Numbered from the stretch's first letter, positions 8,383 to 17,241 are shown. The stretch: DNA of 64,000 bases from G963662905 sp965230045 (GCA_965230045.1 OZ245940.1:1364001-1428000); one strand, 5' to 3'. Made by a program: numbers and translations. Notes: generated by a model not told the origin, from the letters alone.

Positions 8383-10194
8383 ATGCTGGCGATGTTTTTT
8401 TTGAGCAGCGGTTTGTTTTTGGGTTGGTCGCTTGGGGCCAATGATGCAGCAAATATATTTGGTACGGCTGTAGGAAGCCGTATGCTTAAATTCCGGAAAG
8501 CAGCCATTATCGCCAGTATTTTTGTGATTTTGGGTGCTGTAATACAAGGTGCAGGAGCCAGTGATACATTAGGAAAACTGGGCGCCGTAAGTACCTTGGC
8601 GGCCGGTTTTACTGTGGCGCTATGTGCCGCTTTTACGGTTTATGCCATGACCCGCATGAAGCTGCCCGTTTCTACAAGTCAGGCAGTGGTAGGTGCGATT
8701 ATCGGGTGGAACTTTTATACAAATAATCCCACCGATCTGAAAATCCTTGGGAAAATTGTAACTACCTGGATCAGTGGGCCAATACTTGGAGGTATTTTTG
8801 CTGCGCTCTTGTTTTTGTTGCTGGGTTCATTTGCACGTAAAACCCGGCTTCACTTGTTCCTGCGCGATTCCCTCCTGCGTTTTGGTTTGATAATTGTTGG
8901 TGCTTTTGGTGCATACAGCCTGGGAGCCAATAATATAGCTAATGTTATGGGCGTTTTTGTTGATGCAGTGCATTTTCCGGATATTGATCTTGGCTTTGTT
9001 GTGATCAACAGCACCGAACAATTGTTTTTTATCGGTGGACTGGCCATTGCTTTTGGGATTATAACCTACTCGCGGCATGTGATGGAAACGGTGGGCAATA
9101 CCTTGATGCCGCTTTCGCCGGGAGCCGCTTTGGTTGTAGTGCTTAGCCAGTCTTTGGTGCTTTTTATCTTTTCTTCCACAACGCTTTCCGATTTTGTCCA
9201 GTCCATCGGGCTGCCCGCTATTCCTCTGGTTCCGGTTTCCAGCTCGCAGGTCGTTATTGGGGCAATAATCGGTATCGGATTGCTCAAGGGCGGACGCGAA
9301 ATCAAGTTTAATATCCTGGGAAGCATCAGCCTGGGCTGGGTGGCCACTCCTTTGGCCGCGGCAGTTTTGAGCTTTTTTATGCTCTTCTTTGTGAATAATG
9401 TCTTTAAGCAGGATGTCGGCTTGGCGCCCGCGGATGTTTCATTGGCGGAAAATTATACGGCAGATGAAGCCATAACAAAATTGGATCGCACTTTTGCCGC
9501 AAAGGAAATCACATCCTTACAAGAAGCGGGTATGGCAGGACGTGAAGGCCCTGAGCGTTCGTATGCCCTGGCTCTGATTATAATTGCTGCCGTTGTTGTA
9601 TTGAGCCTGTTTATCAGCCTGATGCTTTATTATGCCCGAAAAAAGAAATCCTGGGAGGCAAAACTCGAGGAAGCAGAGCAAAATGCCACTGAAGAATGCA
9701 GCCGGCTTCGCGCCAGTCTCAGTAAACAGCATGATGCACAGCTTGAAAGTGAGAAAGAATTGAACTTTAGGCAAAAAGAAATGACCAATATGGCCATGAA
9801 CATCATCAGGAATAATGAATTTTTAAATGAACTAAAGAAGGAAATCAGCAAAAGCAAAGCGGAAATTAAGGATCCCGATGCCCGTGAATCCATGAACCGC
9901 CTCGCATTGATGATTGCGCAAAACCTAAACATCGACCGCGACCGAGAGAAATTCCGCATGTTTCTTAATGAGCAAAACAGCAAATTTATTCAGCAGCTTG
10001 AAGAGATGTTTCCTGCTATGACGGATAACGAAAAACGCCTTGCGGTGATGCTGCGGATGAACCTTTCTACCAAAGAAATCGCTTCCATCTTGAATATATC
10101 GCCCAAAAGTGTGGAAATGAACCGCTACCGATTGCGCAAAAAATTGAAAGTCAGCTCGGGGGCATCCCTGACAGATTTCATTCAGAATATCTGA
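8383..10194 (+). CDS. PiT-family phosphate permease fused to a coiled coil and LuxR-type DNA-binding domain
   Basis: 603 residues from ATG 8383. A GTG at 8374 is in frame but overlaps the previous gene. Residues 1-340 are a PiT permease with the duplicated signature GANDAAN (18-24) and GANNIAN (181-187), many membrane helices and STSQ/SSSQ repeats. An extra membrane helix is at 394-417. It is followed by a charged coiled coil (420-495), the NIIRNNEFLNELKKEI segment, and a helix-turn-helix at about 545-595 (TDNEKRLAVMLRMNLSTKEI, SPKSVEMNRYRLRKKL). This C-terminal module is the one that ends many Bacteroidota one-component sensor regulators. The result is a phosphate transporter physically tied to a DNA-binding domain, plausibly a combined transporter and sensor. 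There is no frameshift between the parts. Confidence 0.88.
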   Translation: MLAMFFLSSGLFLGWSLGANDAANIFGTAVGSRMLKFRKAAIIASIFVILGAVIQGAGASDTLGKLGAVSTLAAGFTVALCAAFTVYAMTRMKLPVSTSQAVVGAIIGWNFYTNNPTDLKILGKIVTTWISGPILGGIFAALLFLLLGSFARKTRLHLFLRDSLLRFGLIIVGAFGAYSLGANNIANVMGVFVDAVHFPDIDLGFVVINSTEQLFFIGGLAIAFGIITYSRHVMETVGNTLMPLSPGAALVVVLSQSLVLFIFSSTTLSDFVQSIGLPAIPLVPVSSSQVVIGAIIGIGLLKGGREIKFNILGSISLGWVATPLAAAVLSFFMLFFVNNVFKQDVGLAPADVSLAENYTADEAITKLDRTFAAKEITSLQEAGMAGREGPERSYALALIIIAAVVVLSLFISLMLYYARKKKSWEAKLEEAEQNATEECSRLRASLSKQHDAQLESEKELNFRQKEMTNMAMNIIRNNEFLNELKKEISKSKAEIKDPDARESMNRLALMIAQNLNIDRDREKFRMFLNEQNSKFIQQLEEMFPAMTDNEKRLAVMLRMNLSTKEIASILNISPKSVEMNRYRLRKKLKVSSGASLTDFIQNI

Positions 10195-10243
10195 TCGAAG
10201 GCATTTTTTCGTATTTTTATAGTTCATTCCAAAAACACCGCTT

Positions 10244-11413
10244 ATGTTGAATATTGCACTTTTTGGCCCTCCGGGTGCCGGTAAAGGGACTCAGTCACAG
10301 TTTCTGATCGAGAAATACAATCTGTTTTATATTTCCACGGGTGATATGCTGCGGAAAGAAATAGCCCAGCAAAGCGATCTGGGGCTTGAAGCTCAGTCGA
10401 TTATTGCTTCGGGTGGGTTGGTCTCCGATGAAATCATCGTGCAGATTATCGAAAAAACAATCACCGAAAATCCCAATGCCAAAGGTTTCCTTTTCGATGG
10501 CTTCCCTCGTACCTATATCCAGGCGTATATCCTTGAAGGATTGATGATTAAACTTAATACTTCGCTCAATTGCCTTATCAGCCTCGAAGTGGAGGAGGAG
10601 GTTTCTGTGCAACGCCTGCTGGAACGGGGAAAATCTTCCGGTCGGTCTGATGATAATGAAGACGTGATCCGCAACCGCCTGAGGGAATACAACGAAAAGA
10701 CTTTGCCGGTTTTGAATTTCTATAAGGAAAAAGGGAATTATTTCCCGCTTGATGGCGGAAAAACCATCGAAGCAGTAAGCGAAGATATCGATAATATCGT
10801 GCAAAATGAGCTGAGCAAAAGCCTGCTCAATATTGTGATGTTCGGTTATCCGGGATCGGGAAGGGGCTCGCAGGGCAAAGCACTGGCCAAAGCCTATGGC
10901 CTGGAATATGTGGCCACAGGCCCGATGTTGGAGCAGGAAATCAAAGCCGGAACGCCTACCGGAAGGCGGATTAAAGAATTGTACGACAGTGGCCAGCTGG
11001 TTCCCGACGAAATTGTGGTGCAACTTATCGAGAAAAAACTGGAGCAATCTAAAAGGGTGAAAGGCTATATTTTTAAAGGATTTCCACGTACACTGGTGCA
11101 ATCCTACATCCTCGACGGACTTCTGAAAAAGCATGGGTCGTCCATTTCAAAAGTTATTGAAATAGAGGTGCCTACACTGGAATTGATCCAAAGATTGGAT
11201 GCCCGTTCCAAAACCGAAAGCTGTATGCCTTACGATACAAGTACTTCCAAAATTGTGCAACGCCTGCGCGAGCACGAAACCAAAACAGTGCCGGTAATTA
11301 AAAAATACCAAAAGCTCCATGGCGTTGACAAAGTAGATGGAATGGGCAGTTTTGATGAGGTTTTTGGAAGGGTGTCGCAACTGATTGAGAATGCCTTCAG
11401 GAAAATTAAATAG
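10244..11413 (+). CDS. Tandem adenylate kinase with a degenerate second domain
   Basis: 389 residues, twice the usual 190-220 of adenylate kinase. Domain 1 (1-188) has the intact P-loop GPPGAGKGTQ at 8-17, STGDMLR, DGFPRT at 85-90 and a short-LID GRSDD segment, so it should convert ATP plus AMP to two ADP. Domain 2 (195-389) keeps the fold but has GYPGSGRGSQ (P-loop Lys replaced by Arg), ATGPMLEQ and KGFPRT (Asp replaced by Lys), and lacks the GR-DD LID residues. It is therefore probably inactive or regulatory. The gene may share the upstream phosphate transcript, with 49 bp between the coding regions. Confidence 0.85.
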   Translation: MLNIALFGPPGAGKGTQSQFLIEKYNLFYISTGDMLRKEIAQQSDLGLEAQSIIASGGLVSDEIIVQIIEKTITENPNAKGFLFDGFPRTYIQAYILEGLMIKLNTSLNCLISLEVEEEVSVQRLLERGKSSGRSDDNEDVIRNRLREYNEKTLPVLNFYKEKGNYFPLDGGKTIEAVSEDIDNIVQNELSKSLLNIVMFGYPGSGRGSQGKALAKAYGLEYVATGPMLEQEIKAGTPTGRRIKELYDSGQLVPDEIVVQLIEKKLEQSKRVKGYIFKGFPRTLVQSYILDGLLKKHGSSISKVIEIEVPTLELIQRLDARSKTESCMPYDTSTSKIVQRLREHETKTVPVIKKYQKLHGVDKVDGMGSFDEVFGRVSQLIENAFRKIK

Positions 11414-11559
11414 TTTCTGTCCATAATGTCCGATCTCAGCGTTATTCTTGTTCTGAAAACAAGTCATCCCGTACAGACGGGACTCCTTGTTTTCAGCCCT
11501 GCGAATGCCTCGACCTCGAACATTCTGAACCAGAAACCTGGCATTATGGATAAGGACTA
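11412..11559. repeat. Interspersed palindromic element, family A, full copy
   Basis: Outer arms agtttctgtccataatg and cattatggataaggact are inverted repeats. An inner perfect stem ctgaaaacaag/cttgttttcag folds the centre. The internal blocks ccgatctcagcgttattctt and cctcgacctcgaacattctg recur, inverted, at 38960-39082. Non-coding, between the kinase and the ATPase gene. Confidence 0.75.
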
Positions 11560-11563
11560 AATA

Positions 11564-11599
11564 GTTATTACGAAGTTTTCGTTACGAAAATATCGGAAT
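11564..11599. repeat. 36-bp direct repeat, left copy (flanks ATPase gene)
   Basis: It begins gttattacgaagttttcgtt and ends atatcggaat. It differs from 12753-12788 at one position. The core acgaa-gtt-ttcgt is a small palindrome. Confidence 0.8.
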
Positions 11600-11634
11600 G
11601 ATGTAAATCGTTTGGATACACGGTTTTGAGAGCC

Positions 11635-12738
11635 TTATACGGTCTGTATAAACCTTTTCATATAGATATCATAAAGTTGGTAGCCATTGTCTTCCTGATA
11701 TATTAATTCTTTGTTAATCAATACACTAAGCGCGGAATTGATCGATGAGGCTGATCCCAGCTTATATTTTAATAAAAATTCCTTTGCATTTGGTTTTTGG
11801 ACAATATTTTCTTTTGCGATGGCTGAATACAGCTTCATTTGATTTTCAGGAAGCAGCTTCTTTAGTTCTATATAGTTTCTGGATTTTTCACTGAAAATTT
11901 CAGCTTTTACATCCTCAATAAGTTTCCGGTCAATTACATGCGATCCTTTTCCCCATAAACGGTTAAAGTAGTTTTGGGCAAACCATGTATAATATTCCGT
12001 CCATTTCAATCCGGCACGCACCAAATCATCCTCTATTATGCGATCATTCTCTGCCATAAGTTTTTTAACAAATTGAAAGTATGCTTCTGCTTCGATTTTA
12101 TCAATGTAGAGAGTTGATGCACTTTGATAAAACGGGCGGTTATAATCCATAAACATAGACTGGATCAACCTCCGGTTACTGCCCGAAAAGATAAAATGAA
12201 CATTGTTGAGAAACTGGATTTTAGAACGTAAATACCCTTCAAACCCTTTTTCCGGGTATTCTGTTATCTGCTGAAATTCATCAATAGCTATAATAACAGG
12301 ATTTGAGAGCTGCTCCAGAAAATCAAAAATTGCATCAATATTGCCCAGGCTTTCCGTTGGATTGGCTGGTTTTATTTCTGCTTCCGGCTGGCCTGTTACC
12401 GGATTAAAGGTTAGGATGGGTCGTAGGCCTTTAATGAAATTCAGTGCTTTTTCATACCATTTTTTCTCATTGATTCTCAGAATGGCTGTTGCGAGCTCAT
12501 TAACAAAATCTTCAGGGTTCTCTGTGCGGTAAATGTCAATATAAATGAGTTTTAGCTCTTTTTCTTTTGATAATGCATTGAAAACATGGTGTATAAGTCC
12601 TGTTTTTCCTATCCTGCGAAGGGAATAAATTACAATATTTATCCCGTTAGTTAATAATTGTATGATTTCCTTGCTTTCTTTTTCCCGGTCACAAAAGAAT
12701 TCGGGCGATTTGTATGCAGATAAGATGAAAGGGTTCAT
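11635..12738 (-). CDS. AAA+ ATPase of the archaeal-type ATPase_2 family
   Basis: 367 residues. The N-terminal MNPFILSAYKSPEFFCDRE is typical of Bacteroidota members of this family. Walker A (SLRRIGKTGL, 39-48) and Walker B (VIIAIDEF, 148-155) are present, with a sensor segment FIFSGSNRR. The C-terminal 130 residues look like a winged-helix region. Cellular role is unknown. Related families are often linked to mobile or toxin-like cassettes. The gene stands alone on the minus strand and is enclosed by two 36-bp direct repeats, the right copy 15 bp before its start codon. Confidence 0.8.
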   Translation of the reverse strand: MNPFILSAYKSPEFFCDREKESKEIIQLLTNGINIVIYSLRRIGKTGLIHHVFNALSKEKELKLIYIDIYRTENPEDFVNELATAILRINEKKWYEKALNFIKGLRPILTFNPVTGQPEAEIKPANPTESLGNIDAIFDFLEQLSNPVIIAIDEFQQITEYPEKGFEGYLRSKIQFLNNVHFIFSGSNRRLIQSMFMDYNRPFYQSASTLYIDKIEAEAYFQFVKKLMAENDRIIEDDLVRAGLKWTEYYTWFAQNYFNRLWGKGSHVIDRKLIEDVKAEIFSEKSRNYIELKKLLPENQMKLYSAIAKENIVQKPNAKEFLLKYKLGSASSINSALSVLINKELIYQEDNGYQLYDIYMKRFIQTV

Positions 12739-12752
12739 TGCGCCAAAATTAT

Positions 12753-12788
12753 GTTATTACGAAGTTTTCGTTACGAAGATATCGGAAT
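12753..12788. repeat. 36-bp direct repeat, right copy (upstream of ATPase gene)
   Basis: It is near-identical to 11564-11599 and lies 15 bp upstream of the ATPase start, so it could be an operator, a recombination site or both. The acgaa-gtt-ttcgt palindrome is preserved. Confidence 0.8.
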
Positions 12789-12954
12789 AATTCCGGAAAA
12801 GCAAATTGGTCTTGAGCTGGGTATTTCCCAGTCTTTCTTAATGATTATTTAATGATACTGTAAACCAGTGTTTTGAGCTGCTTTGAATAGTGCTGTAATG
12901 CGTATGTAGGGCTTTTGTAGGGTGCATTTTTCTATGAACTGCAACATCAAAGCT

Positions 12955-12962
12955 TAAATTTG
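12955..12962 (+). promoter_or_regulatory. Predicted -7 box for the porin-to-transporter cluster
   Basis: TAAATTTG fits TAnnTTTG and lies 40 bp upstream of the porin ATG. It would drive the genes from 13002 onward. Confidence 0.4.
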
Positions 12963-13001
12963 GAGCTGAATTAAAAAAGAATTCAACCAAAATTCACACT
13001 A

Positions 13002-14585
13002 ATGAAAAAACAATCGATTTTTTTAAGAATGCTAATGACTGTAGCTTTTGTTGCAGGAGCTGTTTTTGCTTCTCAGGCACAAAATACAGTCAGCGGTAAG
13101 TTATTCCCAACCGGGAGTGAAACTCCGGTTTATGGAGCAGAAGTCTATGTAGGCAATAGCCAGGATGCCATAGCCCGCACGGATCACAATGGATATTTCA
13201 ATGTTGAGGTAGCGGAAGATGCCGAGTTGCGCATTGAATATCCGGGATATAAAACTGTATATGTTTCCGCCGACAAAAACAAAGATATTCTTTTGCACCT
13301 GGAAACGAATCCTGAAAAGGACGAGCTGGTCAATGCCTATGGAAAATCTGTGAAAGTCCAGGCCAGCCTTAACCCGCAGTCGCGCGATGGTATCTTGGTG
13401 CTCGAGTCCGAAGATCAGCAGTTTAAGTATTGGTTTGATACCCGGGTATATCTTGATGGAGCTGCTTATTTTGGCGATAATGAAGAAATCGGTAATGGCG
13501 TCAATATCCGCCGGGCCCGTTTTGCTATGAAAACGATTCTTTATGGTCATTGGGGCGGTGAATTTGATATCGACCTGGCATATAATGAAGTGGATTTGAA
13601 AGATGCCTATATTCGCTATATTGGTAACAAATGGCAAATCAAAGCGGGTAATTTCAAAGAGCCATTTAGTATGGAGCGTACTACCACATCGCGCTACCTT
13701 ACATTTATTGAGCGGCCAATGGTCGATGAATTGGCTCCGTCACGACATCTGGGTATTGCCTTCCGCTCCTGGGGGCAACGCTATTTTTTCGAAGGTGGTG
13801 TGTTCAGCTCCGAAATTGCCAATGATTTGATGCAGGATGAAAATAAAGCCAATGGAACCAATTCAGGCTTTTCAACGACAGCACGTTTCGCTTTTACTCC
13901 TATTAAAAAAGATAAACAAGTACTCCACCTCGGAATTGCGGGTTCCTATCGTACACCAAAAATTCCCGAAATTGGCGATCCTGTAAATAGCTTCCGTTTC
14001 AGAACGCGCGCCGAAACCAGCATCAACCGTAAGAAATATCTGGATACCGACTGGGTCGAAGATGCTGATTTTATGACCCTCGCCGGTGCTGAAATCGCTT
14101 TTGCACATAAAAACTTCAAAGTTTCCGGTGAATTTATCAGGGGCTGCATCCACCGCGATAAAAATGAAGTGCCCGAAGGAGAAGATAAAGCCGTAATTCA
14201 GGGATTTTTTGCCGGAGCCGGATGGCTGGTCAACAATGCTAACTATTTCTATAATATGTCCGAAGCTGAATTTTCTCAGGTTGATTTTATTGATCCCTCC
14301 AAAGGAGTTTTCGAGATCGCCGCACGTTACGATTATACTGATGCCAATACGTTTAAAGATGATGCTAAAGTGCCTTATATTCAGGGTGGTGCAGCAGAAG
14401 CTTATACTCTGGGGCTGAATTATTATTTCAATTATAATGTGAAATTGATGCTGAATTATTCATACGTAAATAACGACCGCTGGGCCGACGGAAAAGGGAA
14501 ATACGATGTGGACAAAACTTTGCCCGATGGCGAAAGCGGTATTGATTTTCATATGATTCAGGCACGAATTGAAATTGATTTTTAA
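13002..14585 (+). CDS. OprP/OprO-like outer-membrane porin with N-terminal carboxypeptidase-regulatory-like domain
   Basis: 527 residues. Signal peptide (MKKQSIFLRMLMTVAFVAGA, cleaved at ASQA). Residues 28-105 form a CarboxypepD_reg-like beta-sandwich (VSGKLFPTGSETPVYGAEVY, GYFNVEVAED). The rest resembles the phosphate-selective porin O/P barrel: FDTRVYLDGAAYFG, RRARFAMKTILYGHWGGEFD, LKDAYIRYIGNKWQIKAGNF, SMERTTTSRYLTFIERP, with the usual FHMIQARIEIDF end. OprP-type porins admit phosphate or polyphosphate. Actual selectivity here is inferred only. It is the first gene of the 13-20 kb cluster. Confidence 0.87.
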   Translation: MKKQSIFLRMLMTVAFVAGAVFASQAQNTVSGKLFPTGSETPVYGAEVYVGNSQDAIARTDHNGYFNVEVAEDAELRIEYPGYKTVYVSADKNKDILLHLETNPEKDELVNAYGKSVKVQASLNPQSRDGILVLESEDQQFKYWFDTRVYLDGAAYFGDNEEIGNGVNIRRARFAMKTILYGHWGGEFDIDLAYNEVDLKDAYIRYIGNKWQIKAGNFKEPFSMERTTTSRYLTFIERPMVDELAPSRHLGIAFRSWGQRYFFEGGVFSSEIANDLMQDENKANGTNSGFSTTARFAFTPIKKDKQVLHLGIAGSYRTPKIPEIGDPVNSFRFRTRAETSINRKKYLDTDWVEDADFMTLAGAEIAFAHKNFKVSGEFIRGCIHRDKNEVPEGEDKAVIQGFFAGAGWLVNNANYFYNMSEAEFSQVDFIDPSKGVFEIAARYDYTDANTFKDDAKVPYIQGGAAEAYTLGLNYYFNYNVKLMLNYSYVNNDRWADGKGKYDVDKTLPDGESGIDFHMIQARIEIDF

Positions 14586-14603
14586 ACTATTAAAATACTG
14601 AAA

Positions 14604-15698
14604 ATGAAAAAGTTATTTTTTATCAATATAATCATTGCCTTGGCTTTGGCATCTTGCGTTAAAGACGAAAATCCTTATGAGCCTACTCCGGATGAACCGG
14701 AAAACTATCAGGATATCGTTCTTAATGAGTTGATCTGCAAAGATATAACAAGGCCTTATTATGTAGATGCATCAGGAAATGCTACCGATTGGATAGAACT
14801 GTATAATACAGGAGATGAAGCCGTGAATATTGCCGGCATGTGGATTTCTGATAAAGAATTTGAATTGTCTGATTATCAACAAATCCCATCCGGAAATGAT
14901 GCTGTAACAACAATATCGGCAGGCGGCTATTTGGTGCTGATCTGCGGTGCTGCTGATGCTGAAGGGAATGACGTTCCAACCCAAATTGCCGATGGTAAAA
15001 TTTTCGTTGATATGGGATTAAGTTCCTCTAAAGATTCTGTTGTTGTGCTTCTGGACCCCGATCAGGAATTGGTTTCCCGTTCGGCTAATTTTGGCCCCGA
15101 CGGAGCACTGGGCGGTTTGCCCGACGATATGTCCACTGGCCCTCTGGAAAACGGTATGCCGGCGCCTGCATGGATCGTGCTGGCAATGAAAACGCCTGGT
15201 TTCTCGAATAATGGTGCTGCACCAGTTGAAGGAAAATTAGTAGTAAATGAATTTATGGGAAGCAACGATAATATTGTTGTGCCCGGTGTTGAAGGCGATT
15301 TTCCTGATTGGATCGAGATTTATAATACCGGAGATACGCCAATAAATATGGGCGGTTGGTTTGTAAGCGATGATTTGGAAGATGTTCAAAAATACCAGCT
15401 TCCCTCAGATGATCCTGAATTAACCACTGTTCCTCCTCATGGGTTCCTTCTCGTGATTTGCGACGGTATGGGCGAGGGATTGCATGCCAATTTTAAACTT
15501 TCCGCAGGTGGAGAAGCCATCGGTATTTCCAAAGACGGGGAAATTTTTAACGAAAGTTTTACGTATGGCGAAGGCGAAAGCGTTCCCGCGCCACCAACCG
15601 ATTTCTCTGCCGGACTGAGTGTAGATGGCGGTAACGAATGGATGCTCTTTGAACCGGGAACAGCGCGTGTCCCTACGCCGGGCGCCTCGAATAATTAG
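14604..15698 (+). CDS. Lipoprotein with two lamin-tail domains
   Basis: 364 residues with a lipobox LALASC (Cys18) giving a lipid anchor. Two lamin-tail units follow: about 40-190 (IVLNELICKD, TDWIELYNTG, VNIAGMWISD) and about 215-364 (LVVNEFMGSN, FPDWIEIYNTG, INMGGWFVSDD). Lamin-tail domains in bacteria occur on secreted nucleases, phosphatases and CotH-type proteins as binding modules. No enzyme domain is seen here. It follows the porin by 18 bp and shares its strand, which suggests an outer-membrane partner. Confidence 0.85.
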   Translation: MKKLFFINIIIALALASCVKDENPYEPTPDEPENYQDIVLNELICKDITRPYYVDASGNATDWIELYNTGDEAVNIAGMWISDKEFELSDYQQIPSGNDAVTTISAGGYLVLICGAADAEGNDVPTQIADGKIFVDMGLSSSKDSVVVLLDPDQELVSRSANFGPDGALGGLPDDMSTGPLENGMPAPAWIVLAMKTPGFSNNGAAPVEGKLVVNEFMGSNDNIVVPGVEGDFPDWIEIYNTGDTPINMGGWFVSDDLEDVQKYQLPSDDPELTTVPPHGFLLVICDGMGEGLHANFKLSAGGEAIGISKDGEIFNESFTYGEGESVPAPPTDFSAGLSVDGGNEWMLFEPGTARVPTPGASNN

Positions 15699-15843
15699 AG
15701 TTCGTCTATAAAGTCTCCCGAAATTTCGGGATTGCTCAAAATCTAAATCCTCATCCCGTACCTACGGGACTGCGGTTTAGATTTTTCACACGCCTTGAAT
15801 TTGAACTTTATAGAGCAAACTCTCGACTCTATGGACAAAAACT
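15699..15843. repeat. Interspersed palindromic element, family B copy 2
   Basis: It starts right after the lipoprotein stop codon. Outer arms gttcgtctataaagt and actttatagagcaaac are inverted, as are inner arms aaaatctaaatcc and ggtttagattttt around cccgtacctacggg. It may act as a processing or termination structure inside the cluster. Confidence 0.7.
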
Positions 15844-15848
15844 AATTA

Positions 15849-16622
15849 ATGATTATGATGAAGAAAACCTACCTGATTTCTTTGGTTCTTATAATTGCCC
15901 TGTTTCTGAGTTATTGCTCAAAAGAGAGTGATGATGAAAATCCGGATTCTGATTTTCAGTTGCTTAATAGTTTTTCCGTAGCCGTACCGGAACCTTCGGG
16001 TTTGTGCTTTGCGCCGGACGGTAAAAATCTGCTGACGGTCAGCGATCGGGATGGATGTGTTTATGAAATATCTACTGAAGGGGAAGTAATCCGCAAGTTT
16101 TATTGCCAGGGCGATGACCTTGAGGGAATTGCCTGTGATCCGGTATCGCAGATTGTTGCTATGGTGGAAGAAGGGAGCAGGAAAGTGGTTTTGATGGATT
16201 ATGCCGATGGGCACATTATTGATGAATATCCAATTCAAATTGAAGCTTCATCATCCAATAAGGGCCTTGAGGGCATTGCCTGGAGCAGCACGGAACAATG
16301 CTGGCTCTTGCTCAATGAGGCGCAGCCCGCTCTTTTGATGAAATGGAGCCCTGAAAAAGCCTTGTTTTGGTCGCAGGAACTGGGTTTTGCCAGCGACTAT
16401 TCAGGAATCTGCGCTGCGAACTCAGCCGGGCAATACTGGATTGTAAGCGATCAAAGCAAAAAACTATTTCTTTGGTCGGTTGCCAAAGGAGTGATAAACG
16501 CTTATGAGCTCGACCGCACATCTTACGAAGGCATTGCCATTGATGAAGCGGACGACCTGGTTTATCTGATCAATGATGATGCCTCAAAATTAAATGTTTA
16601 TAAAATTTCAAATGATGAATAA
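15849..16622 (+). CDS. SdiA-regulated-like beta-propeller lipoprotein
   Basis: 257 residues. The start is ambiguous among ATGs at 15849, 15855 and 15858. A lipobox (LFLSYCS) puts the anchor cysteine near residue 24. Repeated blades carry the motifs EPSGLCFAPDGKNLLTVSD, LEGIACDP, KGLEGIAW and SYEGIAIDEADDLVYLIND, matching the SdiA-regulated/YjiK propeller family, whose biochemical role is poorly known (possible phosphoesterase- or phytase-like scaffolds). The 3' end overlaps the next coding region by 11 bp, so translation is coupled. Confidence 0.75.
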   Translation: MIMMKKTYLISLVLIIALFLSYCSKESDDENPDSDFQLLNSFSVAVPEPSGLCFAPDGKNLLTVSDRDGCVYEISTEGEVIRKFYCQGDDLEGIACDPVSQIVAMVEEGSRKVVLMDYADGHIIDEYPIQIEASSSNKGLEGIAWSSTEQCWLLLNEAQPALLMKWSPEKALFWSQELGFASDYSGICAANSAGQYWIVSDQSKKLFLWSVAKGVINAYELDRTSYEGIAIDEADDLVYLINDDASKLNVYKISNDE

Positions 16623-17241
16623 TAAACAAAACCCTCGATACGAATTCCGGATTTTTTATGCCGATTCACTTGCTTTTTTTGAAAAAATGAAGCCTTTTGG
16701 TGAAACCGAAAAGATTCGTACAATGAATTCTATTTATCTTCTTACCAGAGGAAATAAAAAGAATAATATCAAAATCCGTGATGGTATTATGGATATTAAG
16801 AAACTGGAATCCAAATATCAGTCACTGGAACAATGGAACCCTTTTTTGGTGGGCGCATTTCCTTTAGAACGCGATGTGATCAAAACTGTGGTTTTCCCGG
16901 CAATGGGCATTGAAGCACCGGTTTTTGAACGTGAAAAATATTCACTCTATCAGTTCATTCAGGAGGTTATCAATCCCGACCCCGACCTGAGCGTGGCGCA
17001 TGTTCAGAAAAAAAGGAGCGCTTTTACAGTTAACGGTTGCATTGCCGAAGTGGCTCAGTGCATTGTAAACGGAGCAGCAATTTCCAGTTTGTGCGTAGAG
17101 GACGAAAATCCGGAGAAGGTGCTGAAGGCACTGGAAATGCTGGACATAGACCCGGAGATGGAAAATGTGAGCTATCCATTGGCACTCAAAAGGTTGATGG
17201 GGCTGGAGGTGCTGCCGGATAAGTATTTTATGGATATTTAA
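16612..17241 (+). CDS. Divergent CYTH-like (triphosphate-tunnel-like) protein, copy 1
   Basis: 209 residues from ATG 16612 (or 16615), inside the end of the previous gene. It is a paralogue of 17268-17897: RYEFRIF, NNIKIRDGIMDIK, LEQWNPFLVGAFP, then VQKKRSAFTVNG and EVAQCIVNG. The order of an early E-x-R strand, a KIR...DIK strand pair, a later K-R strand and an E-x strand mirrors the beta-barrel strands of CYTH/triphosphate tunnel enzymes, but the EXEXK signature is not intact. I infer a degenerate or re-purposed CYTH fold. No function is assigned beyond that. Confidence 0.6.
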   Translation: MMNNKQNPRYEFRIFYADSLAFFEKMKPFGETEKIRTMNSIYLLTRGNKKNNIKIRDGIMDIKKLESKYQSLEQWNPFLVGAFPLERDVIKTVVFPAMGIEAPVFEREKYSLYQFIQEVINPDPDLSVAHVQKKRSAFTVNGCIAEVAQCIVNGAAISSLCVEDENPEKVLKALEMLDIDPEMENVSYPLALKRLMGLEVLPDKYFMDI

